From the IMG/VR virus record IMGVR_UViG_3300031565_014867, positions 1 to 64,000 of that record: a stretch of 64,000 nt of DNA, one strand, 5' to 3'. The stretch is from a virus. A model generated the notes under the pieces. That model had not been told where the DNA came from and did not search any database. It saw only the letters and a program-made list of their open reading frames with translations. Both the position numbers and the translations under genes were made by a program. Shown here in pieces: positions 51,336 to 59,788 of this stretch. The first letter of the stretch is position 1. Each line of letters opens with the position of its first letter.

Positions 51336-51966
51336 GGCGCTGAAGTACGGCATGAAACCATGCCGGTAGCAACACGCGCTTAACCGTATGGTTTCCGCTA
51401 GTGTTCGCATGTCGCAGGCACGTTGCGATCGAGTGACTGCACCATGCCACGCGAACCAGGGGCCCCGATGCCTTCTGTTCACTCATTGCGATACATCCCC
51501 TGCTTGTCGCTCCATGCTGCGTGCGGTTTTTCTTCACGGTTCATTCGTTCTCCGAGCGAGCAGTCTCCTCCCAAGTTCCGTGTTCACGCAGCATCTCGTG
51601 ACGCCAGCGCGAACACAGCAGCTTTCGATACAGTGGATTACTCAACGACAAGGCAGGTGTGTGTGTCTTGGCTCTCAAACGACGGCCATCGACGGGCGAG
51701 TGCGCGGCCGCCGGTGGTCATCGTGGCATTCGGAGCCGAAGCAGCCACGTTCTGTTCCTTCGGAGGCCAGGATTGCGCGCACCGTGAGCGCAACAGGGCA
51801 CCGGTTCGACGGCGACCATGCGACTGCGTGGCGCAGCCAGGTCAACGTCGGGTCAACACGGCAGGAAGATCACAGATGCAAGCGACAAGGATGCAGGTAG
51901 GTGGGCACGATCCATTTGGGCAGTTGCGGTCCGGCCGCCCCTTCGGGTCGATCGTGTTGTGGCAGG
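51336..51966. other. Gene-poor stretch in the early operon
   Basis: About 630 nt without a gene I can support. Frames exist on both strands but lack ribosome sites and look composition-driven. It may contain an unrecognised RNA or promoter for the leader to its left. Confidence 0.4.
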
Positions 51967-52060
51967 TGTAGTTATTCGTAAGCGCCAAATGGGGTCCAAG
52001 CGCGAATCAAGCGCGCCCTCGGGGTGGTCTGTTCTGACCCACCCCGAAGCGCTAAGCGCC
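51967..52060 (-). repeat. Structured intergenic element, copy 2
   Basis: On the minus strand CGGGGTGGGTC and GACCACCCCG pair (one bulge) with loop AGAACA; copy 1 has ATAACG in the same loop. GCGCTT repeats flank it. It lies immediately after the stop of the exonuclease gene at 52080. The stems match in both copies while some bases differ, hinting at selection for structure. Confidence 0.6.
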
Positions 52061-52079
52061 GAGTGGCGGCAGTGTTTCG

Positions 52080-52700
52080 TCAGAACAAGTCCATTGTCAC
52101 CATTGCACGGTACACCGCTGCTTCGGCCAGGGCATCACTCAGCGCATCGTGGGGATTCTCATTGGTGACGCGGAACCTGCGGCAGAGGGAGCCGAGGCCG
52201 ACCTTGTTGAAAGGCAGCTTCTCGCCGGCGAAGGCGGCACGGTCGTTCATCGAGAGAGCTAGCAGGAAAGCATCACGGGCGTGGGAATGGAAGAGCGTCT
52301 GTTTCTCGTCGATGCCCAGCCAGGCCGTGAGAAATGCAGACTCGAAGGCCCAGTTGTGGGCCAGGGGCACCAGCGTCTTGCCGGCCGGCAGATCGAGCCG
52401 CTCCCACCATTCTCGCAGCAGATCGGCCACCTTGCCGGGATGCGGGGCATGGAGGATCAAGTCTTCGAGATTCAGACCGTGGACCTGGGAGGCTTCACGC
52501 TCGGCCCGCTCCGGGTGGAGCGGACGGACGTTGTGATAGAACGGGCGGACGCCATGCAATGGTCGGATGTCGGAATCAAGCGGCACGACGGCGATCTGCA
52601 GAATCTCATGGTAGCCGGGCCGACGCCCGGTCGTTTCAAGATCGACCGACGCCAGCAGGTTGCCGTTGAGCGCAACAAGGCCCGAGTAGATGTTAGGCAT
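52080..52700 (-). CDS. DEDDh-type 3'-5' exonuclease
   Basis: 206 residues from MPNIYSGLVALNGNLLASVD at 52700. Motifs of the DnaQ-like family: SVDLETTG (Asp19, Glu21), AHNWAFESAFL (ExoII-type) and NPHDALSDALAEAAVY (ExoIII with His and Asp). It would trim nucleic acid 3' ends. It overlaps the upstream dNMP kinase by 8 nt. DNA metabolism of the phage is the likely setting. Confidence 0.9.
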   Translation of the reverse strand: MPNIYSGLVALNGNLLASVDLETTGRRPGYHEILQIAVVPLDSDIRPLHGVRPFYHNVRPLHPERAEREASQVHGLNLEDLILHAPHPGKVADLLREWWERLDLPAGKTLVPLAHNWAFESAFLTAWLGIDEKQTLFHSHARDAFLLALSMNDRAAFAGEKLPFNKVGLGSLCRRFRVTNENPHDALSDALAEAAVYRAMVTMDLF

Positions 52701-53364
52701 CAGTGGCAACCTCCACCTTGAGGTTTTCGGCACGGTCCTCTGGAGTCTGCTCGGGCCGGGGGCCACCACCGACCAGCCAGCAGGCGCAGCGGTCGGCCCA
52801 GACGCGAAGCCGACCGATGGATTTGCTGCTGCCGGCGTCGCCGCCGATCACGTAGTCCCATCCGTCGTAGCCCAAAAGCGCCCGGTCGGCGACGTCGGGG
52901 CCGGGACCGTAACCTGGGCGGACGATCTTCACCAGCACACCGCCCGACTTACGGATCGCCTCGGCTTCGTTGGGGAAGCGCACGTCGGGGATGACCAGTA
53001 CGTCGAGGTCGTGCCGGCCTTTCAAGAGGTAGTCCAGCCACGTCGGTTCGTAGACGTTCTCGCGGATCGCCTTGGTTCCCATGTCGATCCAGATTTGTCG
53101 AGGACTCTTGCCGATCTCGGGCAGGACGACTTCGCGGTAGTGTTCGCCATCGCATGTCTCGTAGAACTCCGGCTCGCGCAGTCCTGCCCAACCATAGAGA
53201 TCGTGGCAGACCTGCTTGAGCTTGTACGCGAATGACCGTTTGCCAATAGCGAAATGCGGGTCACGTTCGCGGCACGCCTCGACGAGAAAGTTGGCGAATG
53301 TATCCTTGCCAACGCGTTTGTATGCCCCCAAGCCGATGATAAGCGTTGCTGTTGTTGTGTTCAT
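52693..53364 (-). CDS. Deoxynucleoside monophosphate kinase-like protein
   Basis: 223 residues. The P-loop GLGAYKRVGKDTFANF lies at residues 11-26, as in phage T4 gene 1-type kinases. KLKQVCHDLYGWAGL, PRQIWIDMGTKAIRE and VIPDVRFPNEAEAI follow the family's order. It would phosphorylate dNMPs to feed phage DNA synthesis. The ATG at 53364 overlaps the HNH gene's stop (ATGA). Confidence 0.88.
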   Translation of the reverse strand: MNTTTATLIIGLGAYKRVGKDTFANFLVEACRERDPHFAIGKRSFAYKLKQVCHDLYGWAGLREPEFYETCDGEHYREVVLPEIGKSPRQIWIDMGTKAIRENVYEPTWLDYLLKGRHDLDVLVIPDVRFPNEAEAIRKSGGVLVKIVRPGYGPGPDVADRALLGYDGWDYVIGGDAGSSKSIGRLRVWADRCACWLVGGGPRPEQTPEDRAENLKVEVATDA

Positions 53365-53876
53365 ACCGCAGTCCTCCCAGTAAGATAAGACCAGTTTCTG
53401 CCTTTGAGAATTGCCCCTATGGATGCTTTGCTCACGCCGTACTTGCGGGCGATGTCGATCCAGCGCATCTTGCCTTCGTGGCCCAGTATTTCGAGCACTT
53501 GCTTTTCTGTGAGCTTTGCCAGATGGTGCCGGGTTCCTCTGCACCGGCGACCTTTCTCGTGGCAATCCACCATGTTGTCGTGATGCGTTCCGAGGAACAG
53601 GTGATGGGGATTCATGCACCTTGGGTTGTCGCACGTATGGCAGACAAGCAAGTCACCAGGTTGCTTTCCGTAATGATCGAGGTACGCGATTCGAGTTGCC
53701 GTGAATTGGACATTGTTGATCCACACCAGCGGGTAACCAGAACCACCGATTCGACCTTGCCAAGGCCAACAATCGTGCTTGGGCCCTTTCTTGACTTTGG
53801 CCCACAAGTTGTCCCGCTGTTTCTGCGAAAGACATGGTGGAAGTGGCAGCACGTTGTGCGTTGTTGGTGTGGACAT
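53361..53876 (-). CDS. HNH homing endonuclease
   Basis: 171 residues starting MSTPTTHNVLPLPPCLSQKQ. The HNH core is CHTCDNPRCMNPHHLFLG, preceded by CWPWQGRIGGSGYP, which often precedes HNH in phage enzymes. A C-terminal helix-turn-helix (RWIDIARKYGVSKASIGAIL) probably recognises DNA. It lies between primase and kinase genes and overlaps the latter by ATGA. Likely a selfish insertion. Confidence 0.92.
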   Translation of the reverse strand: MSTPTTHNVLPLPPCLSQKQRDNLWAKVKKGPKHDCWPWQGRIGGSGYPLVWINNVQFTATRIAYLDHYGKQPGDLLVCHTCDNPRCMNPHHLFLGTHHDNMVDCHEKGRRCRGTRHHLAKLTEKQVLEILGHEGKMRWIDIARKYGVSKASIGAILKGRNWSYLTGRTAV

Positions 53877-53979
53877 GAGATTACCTCTTGAACAAGAGTC
53901 AACGTCGCCAAGGTGGGACCGGTGTGCGCCGGTGGACGACAGGGTGAGAAGTGAGTAAAGGAAAGGACCAGAGGAAGAC

Positions 53980-56844
53980 TCAATCGCCTTCAAGCCGCAG
54001 CTTGCCGTCGATGCGGACGTATCGCTTGGCGTCTGCCGGCAACGTCCCTGGCTTCTCCCAGGCGAGGTTGCCGATGAACTTCTTGTTGTCCGTCCCTGCA
54101 CCAACCGGGAATCGCGTGGGCATCGCGCGGGAAGTCTTGATCTTGCCCCATTGATGACAGTCCTCGGCCGGAAGCCACTTATGGAATGCTCCGTGGAACT
54201 CGGCAAGCAGCACCTTCGAGCCGGGGACCTCATGGCAGTGCTCGGCCAGGAACTCCTCCAACGCATTGCGCGAGAACTGCTCGGCCTCTTGCTTGTGTCC
54301 GGTCGCCACGATAGGGATGCGCAGCCGACCCACGACAGGCGGCAGGTGCAGGTCCACTAACGTCCGCATGAAATGCGATGCCTCTTCTTCGAGCTTGCCC
54401 AGCAGAACCTTCTTAGGGATTTCTTCCACCAGGTCTGGAACGTAGATCATCGTGATACGGGTATCGCCGGGAAAGATCGGGCAGGCATCTTGTCGGTTGG
54501 CACACTGTATCCAGTGCGTCGTGTTGGGTTGCGAGTAACTGTCGGTCCGCATCTTGCGAATCGAAATCGTTCTGCCCGTGACCCATTCCTTGATCCGATT
54601 GTGCGCCGAGGCCCCGGCCACGCTGATGTTCTTTTCCTCGACGACGCAGAGCACGGCGTTTGCCAGTTCACCGTTGAAGTCGTTCTTGTTCGTCAAGGAC
54701 CGGTCCGCGAAAACGACTCCCGAAGTCATCAACAGACTGATTGCTTCGTGCAGGATCGACTTGCCGCTGTTCTCCGGGCCAAAGAGAAAGAGGTATGGCA
54801 GCGGCTCGAACGGATCACGCAGCAGGCAGGCGGTCCACGCCAATAGGTAGTCAGCGCCCGACTTGATGTTGGCTCGCTCGGCCCACGGCAGTTTGCGCAA
54901 CGATGGTGTGAGGTCTTGACCGATGTGCTGGAGAATCTTGTCCCAATGCGGATGTTGGGGAACCTGGTCGTCAACCAGTTCGACCGGTTGATACCGATAC
55001 TGGGCCGCTTCAAGGTTCCAGCGCCGATTGCCGGGGTACTCGGGTTGGAACGGCAGGTTGACCAACTCCCATGCTTTCAAGATGGCTCCACCCATGATGA
55101 TGTCGGCCTCGGCCTTCTTGCAGCCGAGGGCCATCAGAGCCGACCTCACGTCATCCTTCGGCTGGCGAATCCAACGGCCGTTCTGCACCCTCCCCATCCA
55201 GCCCGCCCGCTCACCGGCCGGAGTGTAGAGACATCGAAGGGCATTGTCATGCTCCGCAGCATCGAGGTCTTCCTTCCTCTGTTCGGTGTGTACGTTGCAC
55301 ACCCGCTCCCACCAACCACGTCCTTTTGCCCAACCCTCGCCCGGCTTCTGGTCGACTATAGGGTCAGGATCGCCCAAAATCTCCATTTCGACACCGTCGA
55401 GAATTACCAAGACGCGATCGTCGTCGGTCCTCTTGACTTCTGCCCCCTGCTTGCGCCACTTTTCGAGGGGGTCGGCAGCGCGATTCCTTCCAGTTCCATT
55501 ACCCTCTCGGTGCTTTATCAGCACAACGAGTTGACCATTCTTGTTCTTCTTGAGCTTGGCTTCACGGTCCAGCCACTTCTCGTCGAGTTCGATTTTCTGG
55601 CCGAGGGCCTCCGCCGCTTTGAGTGCGTCCCTGGCACGGTCGAACTGAAATGTGCCATCGGACAATTCCGCACCGCCGGCGACCCTTGCTGCCAAGGCCA
55701 GGTCGGGCAGACGATTGAAGTAGCAGCACGTCCACCCCTCGCCATCCTGTTCCCACGTCTCAGCCTCCGCGATGCCGGGCGAAAAGCGAAAGACGCGCCA
55801 CGCGCCGTCGAGCATCGGGAACATGAAGCAGTTCGGCGTGGCCCGGTCGTTACCTTCCGAGATCGTCCTAAAGATACCCCTCAGTCCCAGTTCGCGCCGT
55901 TTGTCGGGGTCATCGATCAAGTTGGCCAGGACCTTTGTGTGAGTTTGCAGCAGGTGGTGGTCGGTGGTCCATACTGTGGAGAACCTGCTCGTGGTCAATT
56001 CGTCGATAAGGGCTTTGTGCTTGTCATCCAGCAGTACGGTGGTGCGTGACGAAGCTAATGCCTCAAACGGGTCGAGATGCTCGTCGGCCACGGCCTGGAC
56101 GCGAACCTTGGCACGACGACGGGTGACGACTTCCACATGGTCTCGCCAATTGGCCGGCAGGTCGGTCACCGACAGTCCCTTCTCGGCGGCTGCGAGCAGT
56201 TCCAATCCCCGGTTTTCCGGGGTCATCTTCCGTGCCCAAATCCAAAGCAGTCCGCCGCAGCAGTCGATCTGGCTGGCAAAGTCGAAACCTGTTTCGTTCG
56301 ACATCATCCCGAGGATCGCCCGCGCCAGTGCGGCGTGCTCCGTATGGTTGTTCGTCGGGATGCCCTCTTCGTCGAAGTAGACATAGAGATGAAGGCCGTT
56401 GCCGCCGGTGCTCCGGCGGGCCTCGACGTAAGGCAGGTCTTCGGCCGCTTTGCGAATCTCGGCGAGTTGCTCGTAGGTCACGCCAATCCCAGCCGCGTGC
56501 CCAGTAATACTGTCGAAGTCGAAGCCCACCCAACGCGATCGCCGGGCTTGCCAGTCCCAGCCCGTGCAGCCGATCGCATCGGCGTGCAGGTCCAACGGCC
56601 ACGTCATTTCATAGTCGCGGAACTCGGGATCAGCGTGGGCGTTCTTCGGAATACGGATGTTCCACCACTCGTCGACACCATCCGTGTACGTGTTTCGTTT
56701 GCCAGTGACCGGCTCGCCCTTGCCGGCGGCCACGTTGATCTGCGTTTCCATTGCCGGCGTCCAGCGGTCCAGCAGATCGGGACCGTTGTGCGAAGCACGC
56801 CGCGCGCGGAAGAACGATCGCAGCGATTCGGTGACCGTGGGCAT
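53980..56844 (-). CDS. Primase-helicase (AEP-like primase plus SF3 helicase)
   Basis: 954 residues from ATG 56844, 5 nt after a GGAGG site. The N-terminal part has AEP-like features: WVGFDFDSITGH near 107 and EARRSTGGNGLHLYVYFD near 145. The C-terminal part is a D5/SF3-like helicase with Walker A LFLFGPENSGKS near 688, followed by VLCVVEEKNISVAG and PGDTRITMIYVPDL. It is predicted to prime and unwind at the phage origin. It heads the leftward early operon, with a 46-bp promoter-like element 98 nt upstream. Confidence 0.92.
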   Translation of the reverse strand: MPTVTESLRSFFRARRASHNGPDLLDRWTPAMETQINVAAGKGEPVTGKRNTYTDGVDEWWNIRIPKNAHADPEFRDYEMTWPLDLHADAIGCTGWDWQARRSRWVGFDFDSITGHAAGIGVTYEQLAEIRKAAEDLPYVEARRSTGGNGLHLYVYFDEEGIPTNNHTEHAALARAILGMMSNETGFDFASQIDCCGGLLWIWARKMTPENRGLELLAAAEKGLSVTDLPANWRDHVEVVTRRRAKVRVQAVADEHLDPFEALASSRTTVLLDDKHKALIDELTTSRFSTVWTTDHHLLQTHTKVLANLIDDPDKRRELGLRGIFRTISEGNDRATPNCFMFPMLDGAWRVFRFSPGIAEAETWEQDGEGWTCCYFNRLPDLALAARVAGGAELSDGTFQFDRARDALKAAEALGQKIELDEKWLDREAKLKKNKNGQLVVLIKHREGNGTGRNRAADPLEKWRKQGAEVKRTDDDRVLVILDGVEMEILGDPDPIVDQKPGEGWAKGRGWWERVCNVHTEQRKEDLDAAEHDNALRCLYTPAGERAGWMGRVQNGRWIRQPKDDVRSALMALGCKKAEADIIMGGAILKAWELVNLPFQPEYPGNRRWNLEAAQYRYQPVELVDDQVPQHPHWDKILQHIGQDLTPSLRKLPWAERANIKSGADYLLAWTACLLRDPFEPLPYLFLFGPENSGKSILHEAISLLMTSGVVFADRSLTNKNDFNGELANAVLCVVEEKNISVAGASAHNRIKEWVTGRTISIRKMRTDSYSQPNTTHWIQCANRQDACPIFPGDTRITMIYVPDLVEEIPKKVLLGKLEEEASHFMRTLVDLHLPPVVGRLRIPIVATGHKQEAEQFSRNALEEFLAEHCHEVPGSKVLLAEFHGAFHKWLPAEDCHQWGKIKTSRAMPTRFPVGAGTDNKKFIGNLAWEKPGTLPADAKRYVRIDGKLRLEGD

Positions 56845-56942
56845 AATGCCCTCCACAAGACATGGGGAGTGAGGTGGGGCGGGACGAGGAGCGGGACGAG
56901 GAGCGGGCGTACCTTGCGAACGAAGGCACGACTTCCTAGATG

Positions 56943-56988
56943 TCTACTAAAGTAAAGTAATTCCGAGGGGGGTCTGTTTCGAGAATCT
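56943..56988 (-). promoter_or_regulatory. Promoter/operator element, copy 2 of 3
   Basis: Leftward copy of the 46-bp element, 98 nt from the primase start. Read leftward it has GAAACAGA, the C-run, and ACTTTACTTTAGTAGA. It stands head to head with copy 3 across a 107-nt gap (56989-57095) that holds no gene. Confidence 0.8.
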
Positions 56989-57095
56989 CCAGAATTCTTG
57001 GAATCTCCCGACACCAGTGCGATTACGCCGCGTCAGTGGGCCGTTTATGCGGGCTCGTGCCGCGTCGAATAGCAACGTCTTTGGTGCTTTCTTGT

Positions 57096-57141
57096 AATAT
57101 CTCGAAACAGCCCCCCGTCAAAATCACTTTACTTTAGTAGA
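57096..57141 (+). promoter_or_regulatory. Promoter/operator element, copy 3 of 3
   Basis: Rightward copy, 21 nt before the parB-like ATG. It carries GAAACAGC, C-run, and ends ACTTTACTTTAGTAGA. A -35/-10 reading of GAAACA, 18 nt, TTTACT is possible. Divergent copies 2 and 3 could switch both operons together. Confidence 0.8.
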
Positions 57142-57162
57142 TACGCTTCGGAAGGGAGCAAC

Positions 57163-58062
57163 ATGCAGGACAAAGCGGCGGACATTCCGATCGACCAAAT
57201 CACCGAGCCGAGAACCGTGCTGCGCCTTGTGGATAAGGACTCGGTGGAGTACCTCGAAATGCGCGACTCGATTGCCGCCGAGGGCTTTTGGAACTCGATC
57301 TCGGTCCGTCCGGCGAAGGACGACGGCAAGTACGAGATCATCGACGGTCTATACCGCTATACCTGCGCACGCGAGTTGAGTCTGCAGTCGATCCCCTGCA
57401 TCATCAAGTACAAACTCTCGGATGATGCGGTGCTTGCCGCACAGATTCAAGCAAATGCCATTCGGCCGGAGACGAAGCCGGTGGAGTTCGCCCGGCAAAT
57501 GAAGCGGATGTTGACCCGTCGTCCCGAGATGACGTTCGACGAATTGGCCCACCTGATCCACAAGTCGCCAAGCTGGGTGCGGAAGACCCTTGGGTTGCTC
57601 CGGCTCGTCCGCAAATCGCGGAAGATGGTCGATCGGGGTGAAATTGCGATCCAATCTGCCTACATGCTGGCCAAGATTCCGCATCACCTTCAAGCGGGCT
57701 ACCTCGACCCGGCTCGGACACTGCCAAGCCGGGAGTTTCGAGCGCTGGCGGCCAGTGTCATCAAACAGTACACCGAGGCGGTTAAGCAAGGGAGGATGAA
57801 AGCGTTTTGGTGTGGCGAGTTCCGGCCGCAGGCCCACCTCCGTTCGTTACGCGACATCCAATCGGAAACGCAACGGCAGGAAGTGGGCGCGTTGCTCGTC
57901 ACGGCAGAGCAATGCAAAACGCCCGTGGACGGATTCTACGCCGCCTTGCGCTGGGCCATGCACTTGGATCGTCAGAGCGTCGAGGACCAAGAGCGATCCG
58001 CCCTCGCCCGTTTACGACAATCACTGCCCGAAGAAAGTGAGGTGCAACATGTGACCGACTAG
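57163..58062 (+). CDS. ParB-like DNA-binding protein
   Basis: 299 residues. The N-terminal ParB/sulfiredoxin-like domain contains EGFWNSISVRPAKDDGK and EIIDGLYRYTCARELSLQSI, the latter the ParB box region. A helix-turn-helix follows (TFDELAHLIHKSPSWVRKTL). Such proteins partition replicons or regulate transcription. There is no ParA nearby. It is the first gene of the rightward operon, close to promoter copy 3, so it may regulate that switch. GGAGC serves as ribosome site. Confidence 0.9.
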   Translation: MQDKAADIPIDQITEPRTVLRLVDKDSVEYLEMRDSIAAEGFWNSISVRPAKDDGKYEIIDGLYRYTCARELSLQSIPCIIKYKLSDDAVLAAQIQANAIRPETKPVEFARQMKRMLTRRPEMTFDELAHLIHKSPSWVRKTLGLLRLVRKSRKMVDRGEIAIQSAYMLAKIPHHLQAGYLDPARTLPSREFRALAASVIKQYTEAVKQGRMKAFWCGEFRPQAHLRSLRDIQSETQRQEVGALLVTAEQCKTPVDGFYAALRWAMHLDRQSVEDQERSALARLRQSLPEESEVQHVTD

Positions 58063-58133
58063 CCGCTGCCCGCCCGCCAACTCCTCCCTCCTCATCTTTT
58101 CCCACCCCATCCTCTCTTCTTTAGGACCATGCT

Positions 58134-58862
58134 ATGTCCACATCTACCGATCTGGTTCCCGTCGACATGACCCAGTTGCCTTCCACGCAGGTCGGCAGCG
58201 ACGAAACCTTCAACGAGTTGGCCAAGAGCGGCGACTTCCTCGGCCGTTTGCAACTCTTCACCAAGGGCAAGGCGATCGACAAGGGCCTGATCCGGCCCGG
58301 CCATTACGGCATCCCCGAGTCGGGTGACGAGATCGTCGATCTGGGCGACACGATCGATGTCGTCCCGCTGGCACGTCGGCCGAAGGCGATCGACATGAAC
58401 GACAAGGAAGCCATCATCGTCTGCCACGACCACGAGTCGGACGAGTTCAAGCGGATCGCGGCGCAGTCGCTCGAAAAGGAGTCGCACTGCATGTACGGCC
58501 CCAGCTTCCTCGTCTTCGAGCGGTCCAGCGGCCGGCTGCTGGAGTTCTTCTGTGGCTCGAAGAGCACACGTGGCGAAGCGAAGAAGATATACCCGTACCT
58601 GCCGCTCACCGAGGCCGACATCGCGGCCCGCGAGCTGTCCGGCGCGGAGCCGCACGGCCCGTTGCCGCTCACACTCAAGAGCCGGTTGGTTGAGAAGGGC
58701 ACGTATTCGTGGCACGTTCCGGTCGTGGTGAAGTGCTCGACGCCGTTCACGAACCTGCCGTCGATGGCGGCCATCGTGCGGGAGATCGAGAAGTTCGTCA
58801 ACGTCAAGGACGACGGCGTGGAGAAGGTCTCCGAGGAACAGGCGAATCGACGCGCCCGCTGA
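58134..58862 (+). CDS. Early phage protein, unknown
   Basis: 242 residues starting MSTSTDLVPVDMTQLPSTQV. Contains GRLQLFTKGKAIDKGLIRPG, HCMYGPSFLVFERSSGRLLEF and LPLTLKSRLVEKGTYSWHVP. It recalls proteins next to phage recombination or replication genes, but no family was identified. Soluble, mixed charge. A 71-nt gap, with AGGACC close before the ATG, separates it from the parB-like gene. Confidence 0.78.
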   Translation: MSTSTDLVPVDMTQLPSTQVGSDETFNELAKSGDFLGRLQLFTKGKAIDKGLIRPGHYGIPESGDEIVDLGDTIDVVPLARRPKAIDMNDKEAIIVCHDHESDEFKRIAAQSLEKESHCMYGPSFLVFERSSGRLLEFFCGSKSTRGEAKKIYPYLPLTEADIAARELSGAEPHGPLPLTLKSRLVEKGTYSWHVPVVVKCSTPFTNLPSMAAIVREIEKFVNVKDDGVEKVSEEQANRRAR

Positions 58863-58921
58863 TCGGATGCGTCGGGACCGGACTTCTCTGCATTTCCCAC
58901 ACGCTTTCCTGGAGCCACGCT

Positions 58922-59128
58922 ATGAAAGCCGTTACCGCTACGTTTCTGTCAGTCATACTGGTCGTCTCTTTCGGCTGTGAATTCTCGCAGTCGCCAGCCG
59001 TTCACCCCACATCTCCGCTGCAACGTAGCGACAACATGGATGTGAATCCCGACGAAACGGATTCTCCATTCCAACTGCTCGAAGGCTACCAGGTTCGTCC
59101 GGCCCGGAAGCGAGACCAGACGGCGTAG
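58922..59128 (+). CDS. Small lipoprotein
   Basis: 68 residues starting MKAVTATFLSVILVVSFGCE. Signal sequence with lipobox VSFGC, Cys19. The mature part is acidic and short (NMDVNPDETDSPFQLLEGYQ). It could be a superinfection or envelope modifier, but no family was recognised. A GGAG site precedes the ATG. Confidence 0.65.
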   Translation: MKAVTATFLSVILVVSFGCEFSQSPAVHPTSPLQRSDNMDVNPDETDSPFQLLEGYQVRPARKRDQTA

Positions 59129-59135
59129 TCGCTGA

Positions 59136-59204
59136 TGCTGGGAGTTTCTCAGCAGACCCCGTTGCCGAATGGGGCACGCGCGGGTTCGATTCCCGCACGG
59201 GGTC
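59136..59204 (+). other. tRNA-like hairpin cluster without anticodon arm
   Basis: 59136-59154 form an 8-bp hairpin (TGCTGGGA/TCTCAGCA, loop GTT). Next, ACCCCGT (59156-59162) pairs with ACGGGGT (59197-59203) like an acceptor stem. Inside lie a D-arm-like hairpin TGCC/GGCA and a T-arm-like GCGGG-TTCGATT-CCCGC. There is no anticodon arm. A T-run follows. It may be a tRNA remnant or a terminator; which is unclear. Confidence 0.5.
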
Positions 59205-59260
59205 TTTTCCTACCCTCCCCCTATCCCACCTATCGCGTTCTGCGAACAACCGAGTTTTCC

Positions 59261-59788
59261 ATGCAACCCGACGCCGTGCTGATTCAGCGGCCGGCAGTCG
59301 ACTTCACGACGTTTTTGGGCCTGAGCCACCAGATGCTCGGCTACAGCCCGGCGCGTGCGGTCGACGCCTGCCCTCGTGAACTGACCGATGCCGAACGATT
59401 CCTTTCGTGTCTTGCCGCGCTGCGTGATCCGGATGCACCGGTCGGGCTGACTCCCAATCTCCTGGCGCACGTCTCATTCAGCGTGTTCGTTGCAGCCGAC
59501 GAACGGGACTTGCTCGACGTTCTCGAAGCGGCGTCGGGTATGTCGTTCGTCACGACGGAGACGCTCGCCCGCGGCGTTCAGGTAGCTGTCATCACCGGCA
59601 CGCTCGGCCAATGGCGCGATGCGGTCCGGTCCGGCACGAAGCAGACGGCCGAACCGACCGTTCGGGCCTGCTACTGCAAGATTCTCGTCCTGTTCGAGCA
59701 GGCCGGTCTCGGCCACGTCTGGGCCGACTGCGAAAAGCGTCCCGCCCCGAACCAACTCTTCTACCTCGAAGACAAGAGAAATCGATGA
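59261..59788 (+). CDS. Accessory protein, unknown
   Basis: 175 residues from ATG 59261 (MQPDAVLIQRPAVDFTTFLG); the longer upstream frame passes through the tRNA-like hairpin and is rejected. Contains ACPRELTDAERFLSCLAALR and ARGVQVAVITGTLGQWRDAV. Stop overlaps the helicase start (ATGA), so they are coupled. No family recognised; perhaps a helicase partner. Confidence 0.78.
   Translation: MQPDAVLIQRPAVDFTTFLGLSHQMLGYSPARAVDACPRELTDAERFLSCLAALRDPDAPVGLTPNLLAHVSFSVFVAADERDLLDVLEAASGMSFVTTETLARGVQVAVITGTLGQWRDAVRSGTKQTAEPTVRACYCKILVLFEQAGLGHVWADCEKRPAPNQLFYLEDKRNR

Noticed and set aside
51388-51971. Plus-strand frames 51388-51900 and 51423-51971
   Set aside because: They run against the operon, lack ribosome sites and end in the structured repeat; no protein-like pattern.
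59135-59260. N-terminal extension of the 59261-59788 gene
   Set aside because: The extension passes through the tRNA-like hairpin region and is not protein-like; ATG 59261 is preferred.
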